Shown one piece after another: positions 51,429-60,891 of a DNA stretch of 64,000 bases. The stretch's first letter is position 1, and every line of letters starts with the position of its first letter. Under the pieces are notes generated by a model. The model ran no database searches. It was not told the DNA's origin and was given only the letters and a program-made list of their open reading frames with translations. The stretch comes from JAJCYL01 sp965206015. Its GTDB lineage: Bacteria; Bacteroidota; Bacteroidia; Cytophagales; Cyclobacteriaceae. The position numbers and the translations under genes were made by a program. The DNA lies in assembly GCA_965206015.1 (NCBI GenBank), contig CBDBIW010000016.1, positions 1,240,001 through 1,304,000 of the forward strand, given 5' to 3'.

Positions 51429-52166
51429 ATGCTTTCCGGTAAAAAGGTAATTGTAATACTACCTGCCTATAATGCTGAAAAGACTTTAGAAAAAACTATC
51501 AGTGCTGCTCCTGAAGGTTGTGTTGACGACTTCATCTTAGTAGATGATTACAGCACCGACAGCACTTTTGAGCTTGCAAATCAATTGGGGATTAAAGCTT
51601 TCCGTCATGATGCGAACCGTGGATACGGTGGTAATCAAAAAACTTGTTATACGGAGGCATTAAAGCTGGATGCTGACATAATAATCATGCTTCATCCTGA
51701 TTATCAGTATGAACCCAGACTAATTCCAGTTATGGCAGCCATGATTGGGTCAGGAGTTTACGATGTCGTATTGGCATCCCGGATTCTTGGAAAAGGTGCG
51801 CTAAAAGGTGGCATGCCTTTATACAAGTATATTGCCAATAGAGTACTTACTCTAATAGAAAATTGGCTATTGGGCTTAAAATTGAGCGAGTACCACACAG
51901 GATATAGAGCTTTTTCTGCAAAAGCAATAAGGGGTGTCAGGTACGATCTTAACAGCGACGATTTCGTGTTTGACAACCAAATCATTGCACAATTGCATTT
52001 TAAGAAATTCCGATTTGGAGAGATTAGCTGCCCAGCCAAATATTTCCCTGAAGCCTCATCAATTAATTTCTCACGATCGATGAAATATGGGTTAGGGGTT
52101 TTGTTAACTGCGCTGCAGTACCGACTTTTCAGGTGGGGACTTTTTAATTATAAATATCTGTCTTAG
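51429..52166 (+). CDS. GT2 glycosyltransferase, dolichol/polyprenyl-phosphate mannosyltransferase-like
   Basis: 245 residues. DPM1-like core: VIVILPAYNAEKTLEKTISA, DFILVDDYSTDSTFELANQL, HDANRGYGGNQKTCYTEALK, DIIIMLHPDYQYEP (DxD-like) and SEYHTGYRAFSAKAIRGVRY. The C-terminus is only weakly hydrophobic, so it is probably peripheral. It transfers a sugar from its NDP donor to a polyprenyl phosphate carrier for later use by integral GT39/GT-C enzymes such as the neighbours here. Its stop overlaps, tail to tail, the last 23 bp of the next gene. Confidence 0.9.
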   Translation: MLSGKKVIVILPAYNAEKTLEKTISAAPEGCVDDFILVDDYSTDSTFELANQLGIKAFRHDANRGYGGNQKTCYTEALKLDADIIIMLHPDYQYEPRLIPVMAAMIGSGVYDVVLASRILGKGALKGGMPLYKYIANRVLTLIENWLLGLKLSEYHTGYRAFSAKAIRGVRYDLNSDDFVFDNQIIAQLHFKKFRFGEISCPAKYFPEASSINFSRSMKYGLGVLLTALQYRLFRWGLFNYKYLS

Positions 52167-53523
52167 ATACGTTCAAATTTATTTTGAAGGTGTAAATGGT
52201 TACTGCCGCAAAAGATATGAAATAGATAAATATTCTAAGTCCATCGCCCTTTCCATCTGCGAGGTAATCCAATAGCCAGGTCCAGATTGTATAGTACTCG
52301 TAGGCCAGTATCGTTGTTCCATAAACAAGTCCGCCAAAGACTACACTGATAGCCAGAGAAATCCACATTAAGTGTCTTGACATTGGAGACAGCTTATCGT
52401 AAACCATGGCTGTTAAAATTCCAAAAACCGGGAGTATGACACTAAGATATCTAGGGCCAGGAGTTGAACCACCATGCCACCCAGTAAAAGCTGCGTTCAT
52501 AATGAGAAGTAACATAAAGCTAATAAGGACTGCTATAAACAAAGGTTTTAGAACCTTGTCGAGTCTATTTTGGAATAAATACCAAATGCTGACTGCAACT
52601 ATAAACAACACCCAGGGCTGGGTAAATAACAGCCCTCGTTCATCTCCGAAAAGAAGAACCAACATGAAATATGGAATTGGAATCAAATGGAATTGTCTGG
52701 CAATGGAATCTCCTCCAAATTTTGGATTTTGATACATATTAGGCAAAGACAGCGGACCACCAAAGTTTGTCCAATGATACCATAACCATAAAATACCTGG
52801 CAACAGTCCTCCGATGATGATTTTACCAACCACCTGATTTTTAAGTTGATCCGTATATAATAAATAAATAATCAGACCTGGGGTAAATAGTCCGACACTG
52901 TAATCTGAAAGGATTGCAAATCCTAGCAAAAGGCCGCTCAACATCCACTTTTGGTAGAATATGGCCAGGAATAACCCTAATACCAGGCAAGCAGCAAATC
53001 CATGGCCAAACCAGGTTGTCATTAAAAGTGATGCTGTATTTCCAAAAAGAATTGCAACCGTCATAAATGTAATTGCAACAGGTTTGACTCCAGTGCTTTG
53101 AAGATACATGGCAAGAAAGAATACCAACAGGCACATTGGCACGATTTGAAACAACAGAGGGATGAGGACTTTGTGCTCATAACCAAGTGTTTCCTTACGC
53201 CAATAGTCCTTTTTGAAATTATCATCTACCAGCAATTTAATGTGATCTATAAGCCAGAATACTGGATACCCTGCTAACATTGGGCCGGGTGCTTTGTTGG
53301 AATAATAATGACCATCTTCTGCCTGAGACCAGTCCATTGACCATTTTACCTTGTCAATTTGAAAAGTACCCTCCATGCTCATGGCTCGCATAGTTGCGTA
53401 TCGCGACAGAGCATTTATATCTCCATCCTGGTAATATTTTATATTTAAAAAAAGACATAATAATATCCACGGCAACACGACGGGTACCACTGTTTTATTC
53501 TTCTGAATCAGACTTTTGATCAT
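52144..53523 (-). CDS. Polytopic membrane protein, putative GT-C-type glycosyltransferase
   Basis: 459 residues, about ten membrane helices. A large periplasmic-type loop follows the first helix (DINALSRYATMRAMSMEGTF; SNKAPGPMLAGYPVFWLIDH), the usual GT-C layout. No certain DD/DE catalytic pair is identified. Overlaps by TAATG with the Wzi-like gene upstream on the same strand, and its 3' end overlaps the opposing GT2 gene by 23 bp. Function within the polysaccharide locus is inferred from context only. Confidence 0.75.
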   Translation of the reverse strand: MIKSLIQKNKTVVPVVLPWILLCLFLNIKYYQDGDINALSRYATMRAMSMEGTFQIDKVKWSMDWSQAEDGHYYSNKAPGPMLAGYPVFWLIDHIKLLVDDNFKKDYWRKETLGYEHKVLIPLLFQIVPMCLLVFFLAMYLQSTGVKPVAITFMTVAILFGNTASLLMTTWFGHGFAACLVLGLFLAIFYQKWMLSGLLLGFAILSDYSVGLFTPGLIIYLLYTDQLKNQVVGKIIIGGLLPGILWLWYHWTNFGGPLSLPNMYQNPKFGGDSIARQFHLIPIPYFMLVLLFGDERGLLFTQPWVLFIVAVSIWYLFQNRLDKVLKPLFIAVLISFMLLLIMNAAFTGWHGGSTPGPRYLSVILPVFGILTAMVYDKLSPMSRHLMWISLAISVVFGGLVYGTTILAYEYYTIWTWLLDYLADGKGDGLRIFIYFISFAAVTIYTFKINLNVSKTDIYN

Positions 53524-55178
53524 TAATTTTTATTAAATAGCGTGAGCAGTGGTTTATCAGTAATGTGCCATTTAATGCTGGTGAGTATCTGAAAATTATT
53601 GACGTCTAGATTTTCATAAAAGTGCCAATTCATTCTTCTTGAATAAATGACTTTGGCAGAAAACTCATGATTTTTAAAGAAACGAACTGCTTCTACACCA
53701 AAATTCCATTCTACATCGTGTCTTTGGAACTCTCCACTAGGACCATATCTACTCCAAAAATAGTCATCATTAAATCTAATCTTTTGAAGAGAGAATGCGA
53801 ATTTTCCGGTAGTACTGTAACGGTCAAGCCGAATGAGTTGACTTTTTGAGCCCGGGCCGATGGGTGCACCGAGTAAATGGCCATTATGGGTATATCCCTG
53901 CCTGATGACGCTATGAGTGTAAATAGTGCCTGAGGCCCTGATTTCCCTGGTTCTGGTGGTGGCCAGTGAAGTATGTTCAAACCCTAATTTATAAGTGGCT
54001 GATGCAGTTGCAAATGACTTTTGTAGTCCTATGGAAAAGACACTACCATGTTCAGGCTCCTTAACCAGATCCTTAAAGTCTAACCAAAAGTCATTCCTGA
54101 CCCATTCAAAGTAAAATTCGGCACCGGCTTGTTTGAAGATCCATCGAATATCCATTGATAAATACTGATCTGTATCATCATTGACAAGCCCACCAGTCGG
54201 GGAAAGTTTAGCTGTGGGATCCGCATTTTTTAAACCGAGAAATAGATCTCCTAACTCTAATCCGTCGTTAGGCCAATCTTGATAAAGTATTCTGCCCATG
54301 CTAATTGAAAATCCTTTCATGAATTGAGAAAAACTTGGCCTGTAGCCAAAAGCGAGACCTACAATATATCGCTTGTCATTTGAAGGGATGTTTTCGAAGT
54401 AATCAGATTCTCCCAACTTACCCCAAATAGAGTTGAGTTCGAAATCACCATATTTTGTACGGATCGGTTTTGAAGTGCCTATATTTAGATGGGGAAATCC
54501 TGGGGCGGTATTGCTCATCAAGATGGGATTAGCTACACTTGGTCCCCACCATATGTTTTCGGTGCCAAACTTGATTTGAACTGGCCCTATGACTGCCGAG
54601 ATATTACTCTGACCCCAATCGAATTCGCTAAAGGAGTCGAAGCCATAAATCTGTACCCAATCGATTTGATTAGACAACTGATAATTTAAATCGTTTTGTC
54701 TTGGATTTAGGCCCGTTTGCCCAGGAGACTGCCGTTGAAAATGCCTGTTTTGGGCATGATAAAAATTTGGGTAAAGAACTCCGGTTATCGGGCCCCATTT
54801 TAGCTTAAATCCAGCATTGAGACCCACTGTTGATCCCCGTCCGCTCCACAGAGGCCCGTCATTATATGTACGAGAGTATTTTGAATTATATGTGTAGTCA
54901 ATTCTCGGGCTCAAAGCATAAATATTTAGCCCTTCTCCCTGAGGGTCGGAGTAATATGTAAGTTGTTTCTTCCATACACCCAAACTGTCTTGAGAAACAG
55001 AATCATTTTGCCATATTTCAGCCTGATTGGAATGGAATATAATGGGGTTGTTTACCGGTTTTTCCTGGATTTCAAGCAACCTGGCATAATCTCTTATATA
55101 GTCATTTACTGAAATTAACCCCTGGCTCAAACCAGTATTTGATAAAAACAGTATCAAGATTCCAAGACAACTTTTCAT
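53523..55178 (-). CDS. Wzi-like capsule assembly outer-membrane beta-barrel
   Basis: 551 residues. Signal peptide MKSCLGILILFLSNTGLSQG. After an N-terminal helical region the protein alternates aromatic-rich strands (DYTYNSKYSRTYNDGPLWSG, FGTENIWWGPSVANPILMSN, FPHLNIGTSKPIRTKYGDFE). ENIWWGPS and NTAPGFPHL are characteristic of the capsule assembly Wzi family. Wzi holds capsular polysaccharide at the cell surface. First gene of a two-gene minus-strand unit with the membrane protein at 52144 (start/stop overlap TAATG). Confidence 0.88.
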   Translation of the reverse strand: MKSCLGILILFLSNTGLSQGLISVNDYIRDYARLLEIQEKPVNNPIIFHSNQAEIWQNDSVSQDSLGVWKKQLTYYSDPQGEGLNIYALSPRIDYTYNSKYSRTYNDGPLWSGRGSTVGLNAGFKLKWGPITGVLYPNFYHAQNRHFQRQSPGQTGLNPRQNDLNYQLSNQIDWVQIYGFDSFSEFDWGQSNISAVIGPVQIKFGTENIWWGPSVANPILMSNTAPGFPHLNIGTSKPIRTKYGDFELNSIWGKLGESDYFENIPSNDKRYIVGLAFGYRPSFSQFMKGFSISMGRILYQDWPNDGLELGDLFLGLKNADPTAKLSPTGGLVNDDTDQYLSMDIRWIFKQAGAEFYFEWVRNDFWLDFKDLVKEPEHGSVFSIGLQKSFATASATYKLGFEHTSLATTRTREIRASGTIYTHSVIRQGYTHNGHLLGAPIGPGSKSQLIRLDRYSTTGKFAFSLQKIRFNDDYFWSRYGPSGEFQRHDVEWNFGVEAVRFFKNHEFSAKVIYSRRMNWHFYENLDVNNFQILTSIKWHITDKPLLTLFNKN

Positions 55179-55396
55179 TCTGATCCAATTTTCCCTGCAA
55201 TTATAATTGATAGTTAGAGTTCTATCTCGTAAATCGCCATGTTCCCCGGGAAATTGGTGAATATATCCAAATTGTTATCTTTCTTTGATCTAAGAATTTT
55301 GTGAAGTATCCCTGAATATTGATTAGGTGTCCCAACGTCTTAATCAATTTGGTTTTCTTTTCCAGTTTTCTGCTTTGAGATTAATGTTGACTTGTA

Positions 55397-56980
55397 ATGA
55401 GGCCTATAAGATACCTTGAACTGATAAACCAACTTATAACCCTATTTATACTTTTGGGTACAGTCGGTGTCATTCTATTTATCAGATATAGGTATCTGAA
55501 TGTGCCATTTGGGCGAGATGAAGGTGAATATGCTTATGGTGCGAACATCCTGCTTCAGGGCAAGGAACTGTATAGTAATGTTTACAGTCTCAAATGGCCT
55601 GGAATTTTTTTTATTTACTCTGCGGTTATTGGAATTCTAGGGAAATCAGTATGGGCGGTCCATACCGGTCTTTTGATTTTCAATCTAAGTACATCACTAG
55701 TGATATATAAAATACTGGGATCACTAATTTCTAATGTACCAGCTGTAATTGGTTCTATCTCATTTCTAGTTTTTATGGTGCAAAAGGAGATTCAAGGAAT
55801 ATTTGCCAATATTGAGCATTTCGCAATATTCTTCTTGTCGCTTGGCATTTATAGGTTGCTGGGGTATTGGAAATCGAACAACAAATTTGACCTCTTTGGA
55901 GCGGGTCTATTTTCTGGGCTAGCCCTTATAAATAAACAGCATGCTGTTGGCTATATTGTTGCTATCGGAATAGGTATTGTAATTAAATGCTATTTTGATC
56001 AAGAAACTCGCCTTTGGTTCCGATCATTAATTACTTATGGTTTGGGTGTTATTTGCCCAGTATTATTGGTCGTTTTATGGGCCGTCACATTCGACAATTT
56101 CGACAGATTTTGGTTTCATACTGTAATCTATGCACATGAGTATACCGGGATACTTTCTATGAAAGAGGGCCTTTTTGTACTCACTAAAAGATTTAAGGAA
56201 ACACTATTTGTTAATCCCGGCTTGTGGTTGAGTGCTTATCTTGGTTTGTTGATCATTCCACGGTCCGGACTTGATCGACATATAATGACACTCCTTTACT
56301 TGCTCTTTATTGGTGCTTTTATTGCGATGAGTTTTGGGTTTTATTATCGACCACATTATGTAATGTTTATGCCCTTAGTCCTCAGTATATTGATAGGTGT
56401 ATCTATGAACTTCATTTTTGAATATAAAAAATGGCTTCCTATTTCGATTTTTATTGCTTCAGTTGGTTATTATTTTGCCTCAGATCGCAATTACTTGTTC
56501 ATCTGGACTCCAGATGAAGCTGTGGACGAAATTTATAATCTGGAACCGTTCCAGGCTACCATGACAATTGGTAAATATCTTAAGGTCAACTCTTTGCCGA
56601 CTGACAGAATTTTGATAGTAGGTTCTGAGCCTCAAGTGAATTTTTATGCTAACAAAAATACGGTGACAGGCTATATATATACATTACCATTGGTGGAGGA
56701 TCAGGTATTTTCAGGGGATATGACGAGTGAATGGGTTAAGGAATTTACTACTAGTTCGCCAGAATTCATCGTGATAATGGGGCCATGGATTCCTTTCGTT
56801 AGGGGTAATAATGGATTCACTAAAATATGGGATACCACACAACATTATATTAATGACAATAATTATATACTAGTGGGGATATTAGAGATGTCCGGCAATG
56901 ACGTTATTAGGGAATATTGGGGTGAAAGTATAGAGATGCCTGATGACAGTGGCCCTTTGTTACTGATATATAAAAAATAA
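55397..56980 (+). CDS. GT39-family (PMT/ArnT-like) membrane glycosyltransferase
   Basis: 527 residues, about eleven helices. The catalytic-loop motif GRDEGEYAYGANILLQGKEL with YSNVYSLKWPG follows the first helix, as in bacterial GT39/PMT_2 proteins that take sugars from a polyprenyl-phosphate donor (D-E pair at RDEGEYAY). A soluble C-terminal domain (about 380-527) follows. It probably uses the sugar-lipid made by the GT2 at 51429. A clear terminator follows at 57094. Confidence 0.88.
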   Translation: MRPIRYLELINQLITLFILLGTVGVILFIRYRYLNVPFGRDEGEYAYGANILLQGKELYSNVYSLKWPGIFFIYSAVIGILGKSVWAVHTGLLIFNLSTSLVIYKILGSLISNVPAVIGSISFLVFMVQKEIQGIFANIEHFAIFFLSLGIYRLLGYWKSNNKFDLFGAGLFSGLALINKQHAVGYIVAIGIGIVIKCYFDQETRLWFRSLITYGLGVICPVLLVVLWAVTFDNFDRFWFHTVIYAHEYTGILSMKEGLFVLTKRFKETLFVNPGLWLSAYLGLLIIPRSGLDRHIMTLLYLLFIGAFIAMSFGFYYRPHYVMFMPLVLSILIGVSMNFIFEYKKWLPISIFIASVGYYFASDRNYLFIWTPDEAVDEIYNLEPFQATMTIGKYLKVNSLPTDRILIVGSEPQVNFYANKNTVTGYIYTLPLVEDQVFSGDMTSEWVKEFTTSSPEFIVIMGPWIPFVRGNNGFTKIWDTTQHYINDNNYILVGILEMSGNDVIREYWGESIEMPDDSGPLLLIYKK

Positions 56981-57093
56981 GTTTAAATGGTCTTAAGATT
57001 CCCGTTAAGAATTTGTCGCATTTCATTTAACTATTGAACCAGGTTTATGGAAATGGCACCTTATAGGTAAGCGATTTTTTTGGTTAAAATCTA

Positions 57094-57126
57094 GGGTCAG
57101 TAATTGAAGTTTGCTGACCCTTTTTT
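57094..57126 (+). terminator. Terminator of the GT39 gene
   Basis: GGGTCAG and CTGACCC form a 7-bp stem with a 13-base loop, followed by six T residues. It lies 114 bp past the GT39 stop in a 325-bp interval with no gene. Confidence 0.8.
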
Positions 57127-57305
57127 GCCGTAATTATTCACTGATTTTGAATTAATTATAATGTTGTTCGTGATATTCCACATTTGGAGGAACACTATTT
57201 TCTTCCGCCGTTATAAAGCGCATTTGAAATTGCGCCTATTTATTGCTATCTCATCTGATATACTTAGTTTTAGCAATTAAGCCTAATATATTATTAAGTA
57301 TCACA

Positions 57306-58211
57306 ATGGACTTACCGATTACCCCCTTCATTAAATACATTTATCCCTTTCTCATAGCCTTAATAATTATAGAATATTTACAGGCACGGGACTTGTATGA
57401 TTTAAAGGAATCAGCTGCTAGTATGGTTATTGCAATTGTTGCAACCATGATAGCTACGGTTACGAAAGTTTACGCCTTGGGCGTTTTTATTCTGATTTTC
57501 GAAACATTCAAGGAATTCAGACTTCAATATCTTGGATTCGAAACTTTGGGGTGGGCGTGGTACGTCTGGATCATTGCTATTATATGTGATGATTTTAATT
57601 TTTACTGGCATCACAGGTCAAGCCATAATATCCGCTTATTGTGGGCAGCTCACGTCCCCCACCACAACGCTGATACTTTTAACCTTACAGTCTCCGTAAG
57701 AAATGGATGGTTCATCACCTTATACAAACCTGTATTTTGGTTATGGATGCCATTGGCAGGTTTTGAACCATTGATGGTTGGCACAGCTCTTATTGTTAAT
57801 GCTGCTTACCAATTTTTCCTGCATTCTCAGCTGGTGCCTTCATTAGGCTGGTATGAAAAGGTATTCAACACCCCTTATATTCATCAAGTCCATCACAGTA
57901 GCAATGTTGAATACCTTGATAGAAATCACGGTGGAATGCTAATAATCTGGGACAAAATCTTCGGAACTTATCAGAAGGTAATAAAAGATGTAAAATTCAA
58001 ATATGGTGTTATTCATGGCCCTCAATCTGTCAATCCCATTGAAGCTAATACGCATGAATTTAAAGGTATTTGGAATGATATGAAGAAAAGCCCCAAGCTT
58101 TTAGACAAATTGAAGTATATCTTTTATCCACCTGGTTGGAGCCACGACAATTCGTCAAAAACAGCTAAACAACTTCAACAGGAACTTCGAGCAGCCAGAG
58201 TACCTGCTTAG
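57306..58211 (+). CDS. Sterol desaturase / fatty-acid hydroxylase superfamily enzyme
   Basis: 301 residues from the ATG at 57306; a TTG 63 bases upstream would add 21 residues. Four membrane helices and the three histidine clusters of the di-iron superfamily: FYWHHRSSHNIRLLWAAHVP with PHHNAD, QFFLHSQL, and YIHQVHHSSNVEYLDRNHGG. It oxidises a lipid substrate (hydroxylation or desaturation) in the membrane. The GGT-like gene starts 82 bp later on the same strand. Confidence 0.92.
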   Translation: MDLPITPFIKYIYPFLIALIIIEYLQARDLYDLKESAASMVIAIVATMIATVTKVYALGVFILIFETFKEFRLQYLGFETLGWAWYVWIIAIICDDFNFYWHHRSSHNIRLLWAAHVPHHNADTFNLTVSVRNGWFITLYKPVFWLWMPLAGFEPLMVGTALIVNAAYQFFLHSQLVPSLGWYEKVFNTPYIHQVHHSSNVEYLDRNHGGMLIIWDKIFGTYQKVIKDVKFKYGVIHGPQSVNPIEANTHEFKGIWNDMKKSPKLLDKLKYIFYPPGWSHDNSSKTAKQLQQELRAARVPA

Positions 58212-58292
58212 CCCCATATTCTTTTTATACTAATGGCAACCACTCTATTGAATGTCTTCAGTAAATTTAGAGTGACATACTTCTTTAGGATC

Positions 58293-60149
58293 ATGAGATA
58301 TTCAATAAAATTAATCGCCTGCCTGATAATGTTTTCTTCTGTGAGCATGGCCCAAAGAACTCAAAAACCTGTCTTGCATGCCAAACATTGGTTAGCAATC
58401 ACCGGGAAACCTCTTGGAGCAACAGCTGGTGCCATGATATTCAATCAGAATGGTAATGCAGTAGATGCCGCATGCGCTATGCTGGCGGCTACTTGTACTA
58501 TGTGGGATGTTCTCAGTTGGGGAGGTGAAACCCAAGCTTTGATCTACAATCCAAAAACAAAAAAAGTAATCGGTATCAATGCACTCGGTGTGGCACCTAC
58601 TGGAGCAACCCCTGAATTCTATAAGAGTAAAGGGTATAATTACCCTCCTCAATCGGGACCATTATCTGCGGTCACTCCTGGCACACCCGGAGGGTTAATG
58701 ACCATGTTAGCTGAGTATGGAACTATGAGTTTGTCGCAGGTATTAGCACCAGCAATTGAAATGGCCAAAGGGTATCCAATGGAGGCCGATGCGATAAGAA
58801 GAATCGATGCGAATGTTGATTTGATTAAAGAATGGCCGTACTCAAAGGAAGTTTTTTTGACTCATCAGGGAGAGAAAAAAGAATCACCTTATCAGGGAGA
58901 GATATTTGTTCAACAAGATTTGTACATCATGCTAAACAAATTGGTTGAAGAGGAGGCCAAAGCACTGAAGAAGGGAAAATCAAGGAAGGAAGCCATTTAT
59001 GAGGCTTATAAGAGATTCTATACAGGTGATATTGCTCAGGAGTTTGTAAGAGGTTGCCAGGAACAAGGAGGCTTGATAACAATGAAAGACCTGGCTACCT
59101 GGAAAGTGTATACTGAGAAACCTGTTACTACAAATTATAAAGGAATTGATGTTTACAAGTTGACTACATGGGTCCAGGGACCTGTCCTGCTACAAGCTCT
59201 TAACATGGTGGAGCAAATGGATGTAAAGGCAATGGGATATAATTCGGCAAACTATCTCCATTCAATATTTCAGGTTATGAATATGACCTTTGCTGATCGC
59301 GATTTTTACTACGGCGATCCATATAATGGACCTAAAGAACCGATAGAAGGGTTATTATCAAAAGACTATGCAAAGCAAAGATTGGAACAGATTGATTGGA
59401 ACAAAAATGATGTGAACATCAAGCCAGGCGACCCATATCCTTTTCAAGGTGAAAAAAATCCCTTCAATGAATTCATCGAAAAGTGGCATGATAAACCACT
59501 TGAGGTCAAACCAGTGGGTGCTAATTATAATTTCGATGACCATGAATTTTTACCAACTGAATTTTACAGCGGTACAACTTCCATACAAACAGCGGACAAA
59601 GAGGGGTGGGTGGTATCAATTACACCAAGTGGAGGATGGATACCAGCGACGATTGCCGGGAAGACGGGTATTGGAATGAGCCAGCGGGCACAAAGTTTTG
59701 TGTTAAACGAAAGCGAAAATCCGTTTAATGTAATAGAACCAGGTAAGAGGCCGAGAGCTACCTTAACTCCTAGTATGGCTCTGAAGGATGGTAAGCCTTT
59801 CATTTCATTCGCCGTTCAAGGAGGAGATGGTCAAGATCAAAACCTGCTACAATTTTTTCTTAATATGGTTGAGTTCGGGATGAATGTTCAGGAGGCAGCC
59901 GAAGCGGCTAATATGAACAGTTTTCAGATGAGAGGTTCTTTCGGAGAGCATGAGATCCAACCAGGCAGAATGCTTTTAAATGAGTCTGCCCCACCATATA
60001 CCAGGAAGCAATTAAAAGAAATGGGCTATGAACTTGAATACAGTGAGAGAACCTCCGGTCCAATTAATGCTATTTATTTTGATTGGAAAAACGGAACATT
60101 TTGGGGCGGATCAAGTAATCATGGGGACGACTACGGTATTGGGTGGTAG
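58293..60149 (+). CDS. Gamma-glutamyltransferase-family N-terminal nucleophile hydrolase
   Basis: 618 residues from the ATG at 58293 (signal peptide MRYSIKLIACLIMFSSVSMA). An in-frame ATG at 58233 would place 20 residues before it. GGT features: FNQNGNAVDAACAMLAATCT, GPLSAVTPGTPGGL, FADRDFYYGDPY, and the autoprocessing/nucleophile site FYSGTTSIQTADKEGWVVSI. Family members transfer or hydrolyse gamma-glutamyl groups after self-cleavage at this Thr. SGTTS replaces the usual GTTH, so substrate specificity may differ. Probably periplasmic. Confidence 0.87.
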   Translation: MRYSIKLIACLIMFSSVSMAQRTQKPVLHAKHWLAITGKPLGATAGAMIFNQNGNAVDAACAMLAATCTMWDVLSWGGETQALIYNPKTKKVIGINALGVAPTGATPEFYKSKGYNYPPQSGPLSAVTPGTPGGLMTMLAEYGTMSLSQVLAPAIEMAKGYPMEADAIRRIDANVDLIKEWPYSKEVFLTHQGEKKESPYQGEIFVQQDLYIMLNKLVEEEAKALKKGKSRKEAIYEAYKRFYTGDIAQEFVRGCQEQGGLITMKDLATWKVYTEKPVTTNYKGIDVYKLTTWVQGPVLLQALNMVEQMDVKAMGYNSANYLHSIFQVMNMTFADRDFYYGDPYNGPKEPIEGLLSKDYAKQRLEQIDWNKNDVNIKPGDPYPFQGEKNPFNEFIEKWHDKPLEVKPVGANYNFDDHEFLPTEFYSGTTSIQTADKEGWVVSITPSGGWIPATIAGKTGIGMSQRAQSFVLNESENPFNVIEPGKRPRATLTPSMALKDGKPFISFAVQGGDGQDQNLLQFFLNMVEFGMNVQEAAEAANMNSFQMRGSFGEHEIQPGRMLLNESAPPYTRKQLKEMGYELEYSERTSGPINAIYFDWKNGTFWGGSSNHGDDYGIGW

Positions 60150-60181
60150 TAACTCACTGAAATTGTTAATTTTGCACAACA

Positions 60182-60802
60182 TTGCATCAGGATACTACCA
60201 TAACTCTTTACCAGCCTATTTTGCAATCAATTGCGGTCAGGATGGTGGGATGTGCTGAGGATGCGGAAGACATTGTCCAGGATACATTTTTAAAGTGGCT
60301 AACCCTTGATACCAGTAAAGTCTCTAATACCAAAGCATATCTAATTAAATCTGTTACAAATAATTGCCTCAACCATCTGAATTCCATTAAAAGAAAGAAG
60401 GACGAGATATTTGACAATCTGAGCCCTTCGGATTTTATTGAGAAATATAAAGAGAAAGAAATATTCAAATTTGACCTTGAGAATGAATTGTCAGCTGCTC
60501 TTGTAGTCATACATAAAAAGCTGGAGCCAGTAGAAAAGGCAGTCTACATTCTACGTGAGGTATTCAATTTTGAATACGATGAATTGCAGGTATTATTTGA
60601 TAGAAAAAAGGAAAATTGCCGTCAACTCTTTTCCCGTGCTAAGGACAAATTAAATAATGAATCCGCCAGGTTTAGACTTGACATTCCCAAGCATATTCAA
60701 ATGCTTGACAGCTTTAAGAAGGCTTGTGATCTTGGTAACATCACCGATTTAATTGGAGACTTATCCAATGACATTAAGGACAAATTCCACTCCTCAAAAT
60801 GA
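60182..60802 (+). CDS. ECF RNA polymerase sigma factor
   Basis: 206 residues with TTG start (MHQDTTITLYQPILQSIAVR). The next ATG would remove region 2, so the TTG is preferred. Region 2: GCAEDAEDIVQDTFLKWLTL, TKAYLIKSVTNNCLNHL. Region 4: LEPVEKAVYILREVFNFEYD, ELQVLFDRKKENCRQLFSRA. A C-terminal extension of about 45 residues follows. No FecR/anti-sigma gene is adjacent. Starts 32 bp after the GGT stop. Confidence 0.9.
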   Translation: MHQDTTITLYQPILQSIAVRMVGCAEDAEDIVQDTFLKWLTLDTSKVSNTKAYLIKSVTNNCLNHLNSIKRKKDEIFDNLSPSDFIEKYKEKEIFKFDLENELSAALVVIHKKLEPVEKAVYILREVFNFEYDELQVLFDRKKENCRQLFSRAKDKLNNESARFRLDIPKHIQMLDSFKKACDLGNITDLIGDLSNDIKDKFHSSK

Positions 60803-60891
60803 TTTTCTTTCCTTACCTGTCACAAAACATGATCCCCATTGTCTGTTAAATAGAGTCTCTAATTGGGCTGTTAACCTTAAACTATTCTGAA

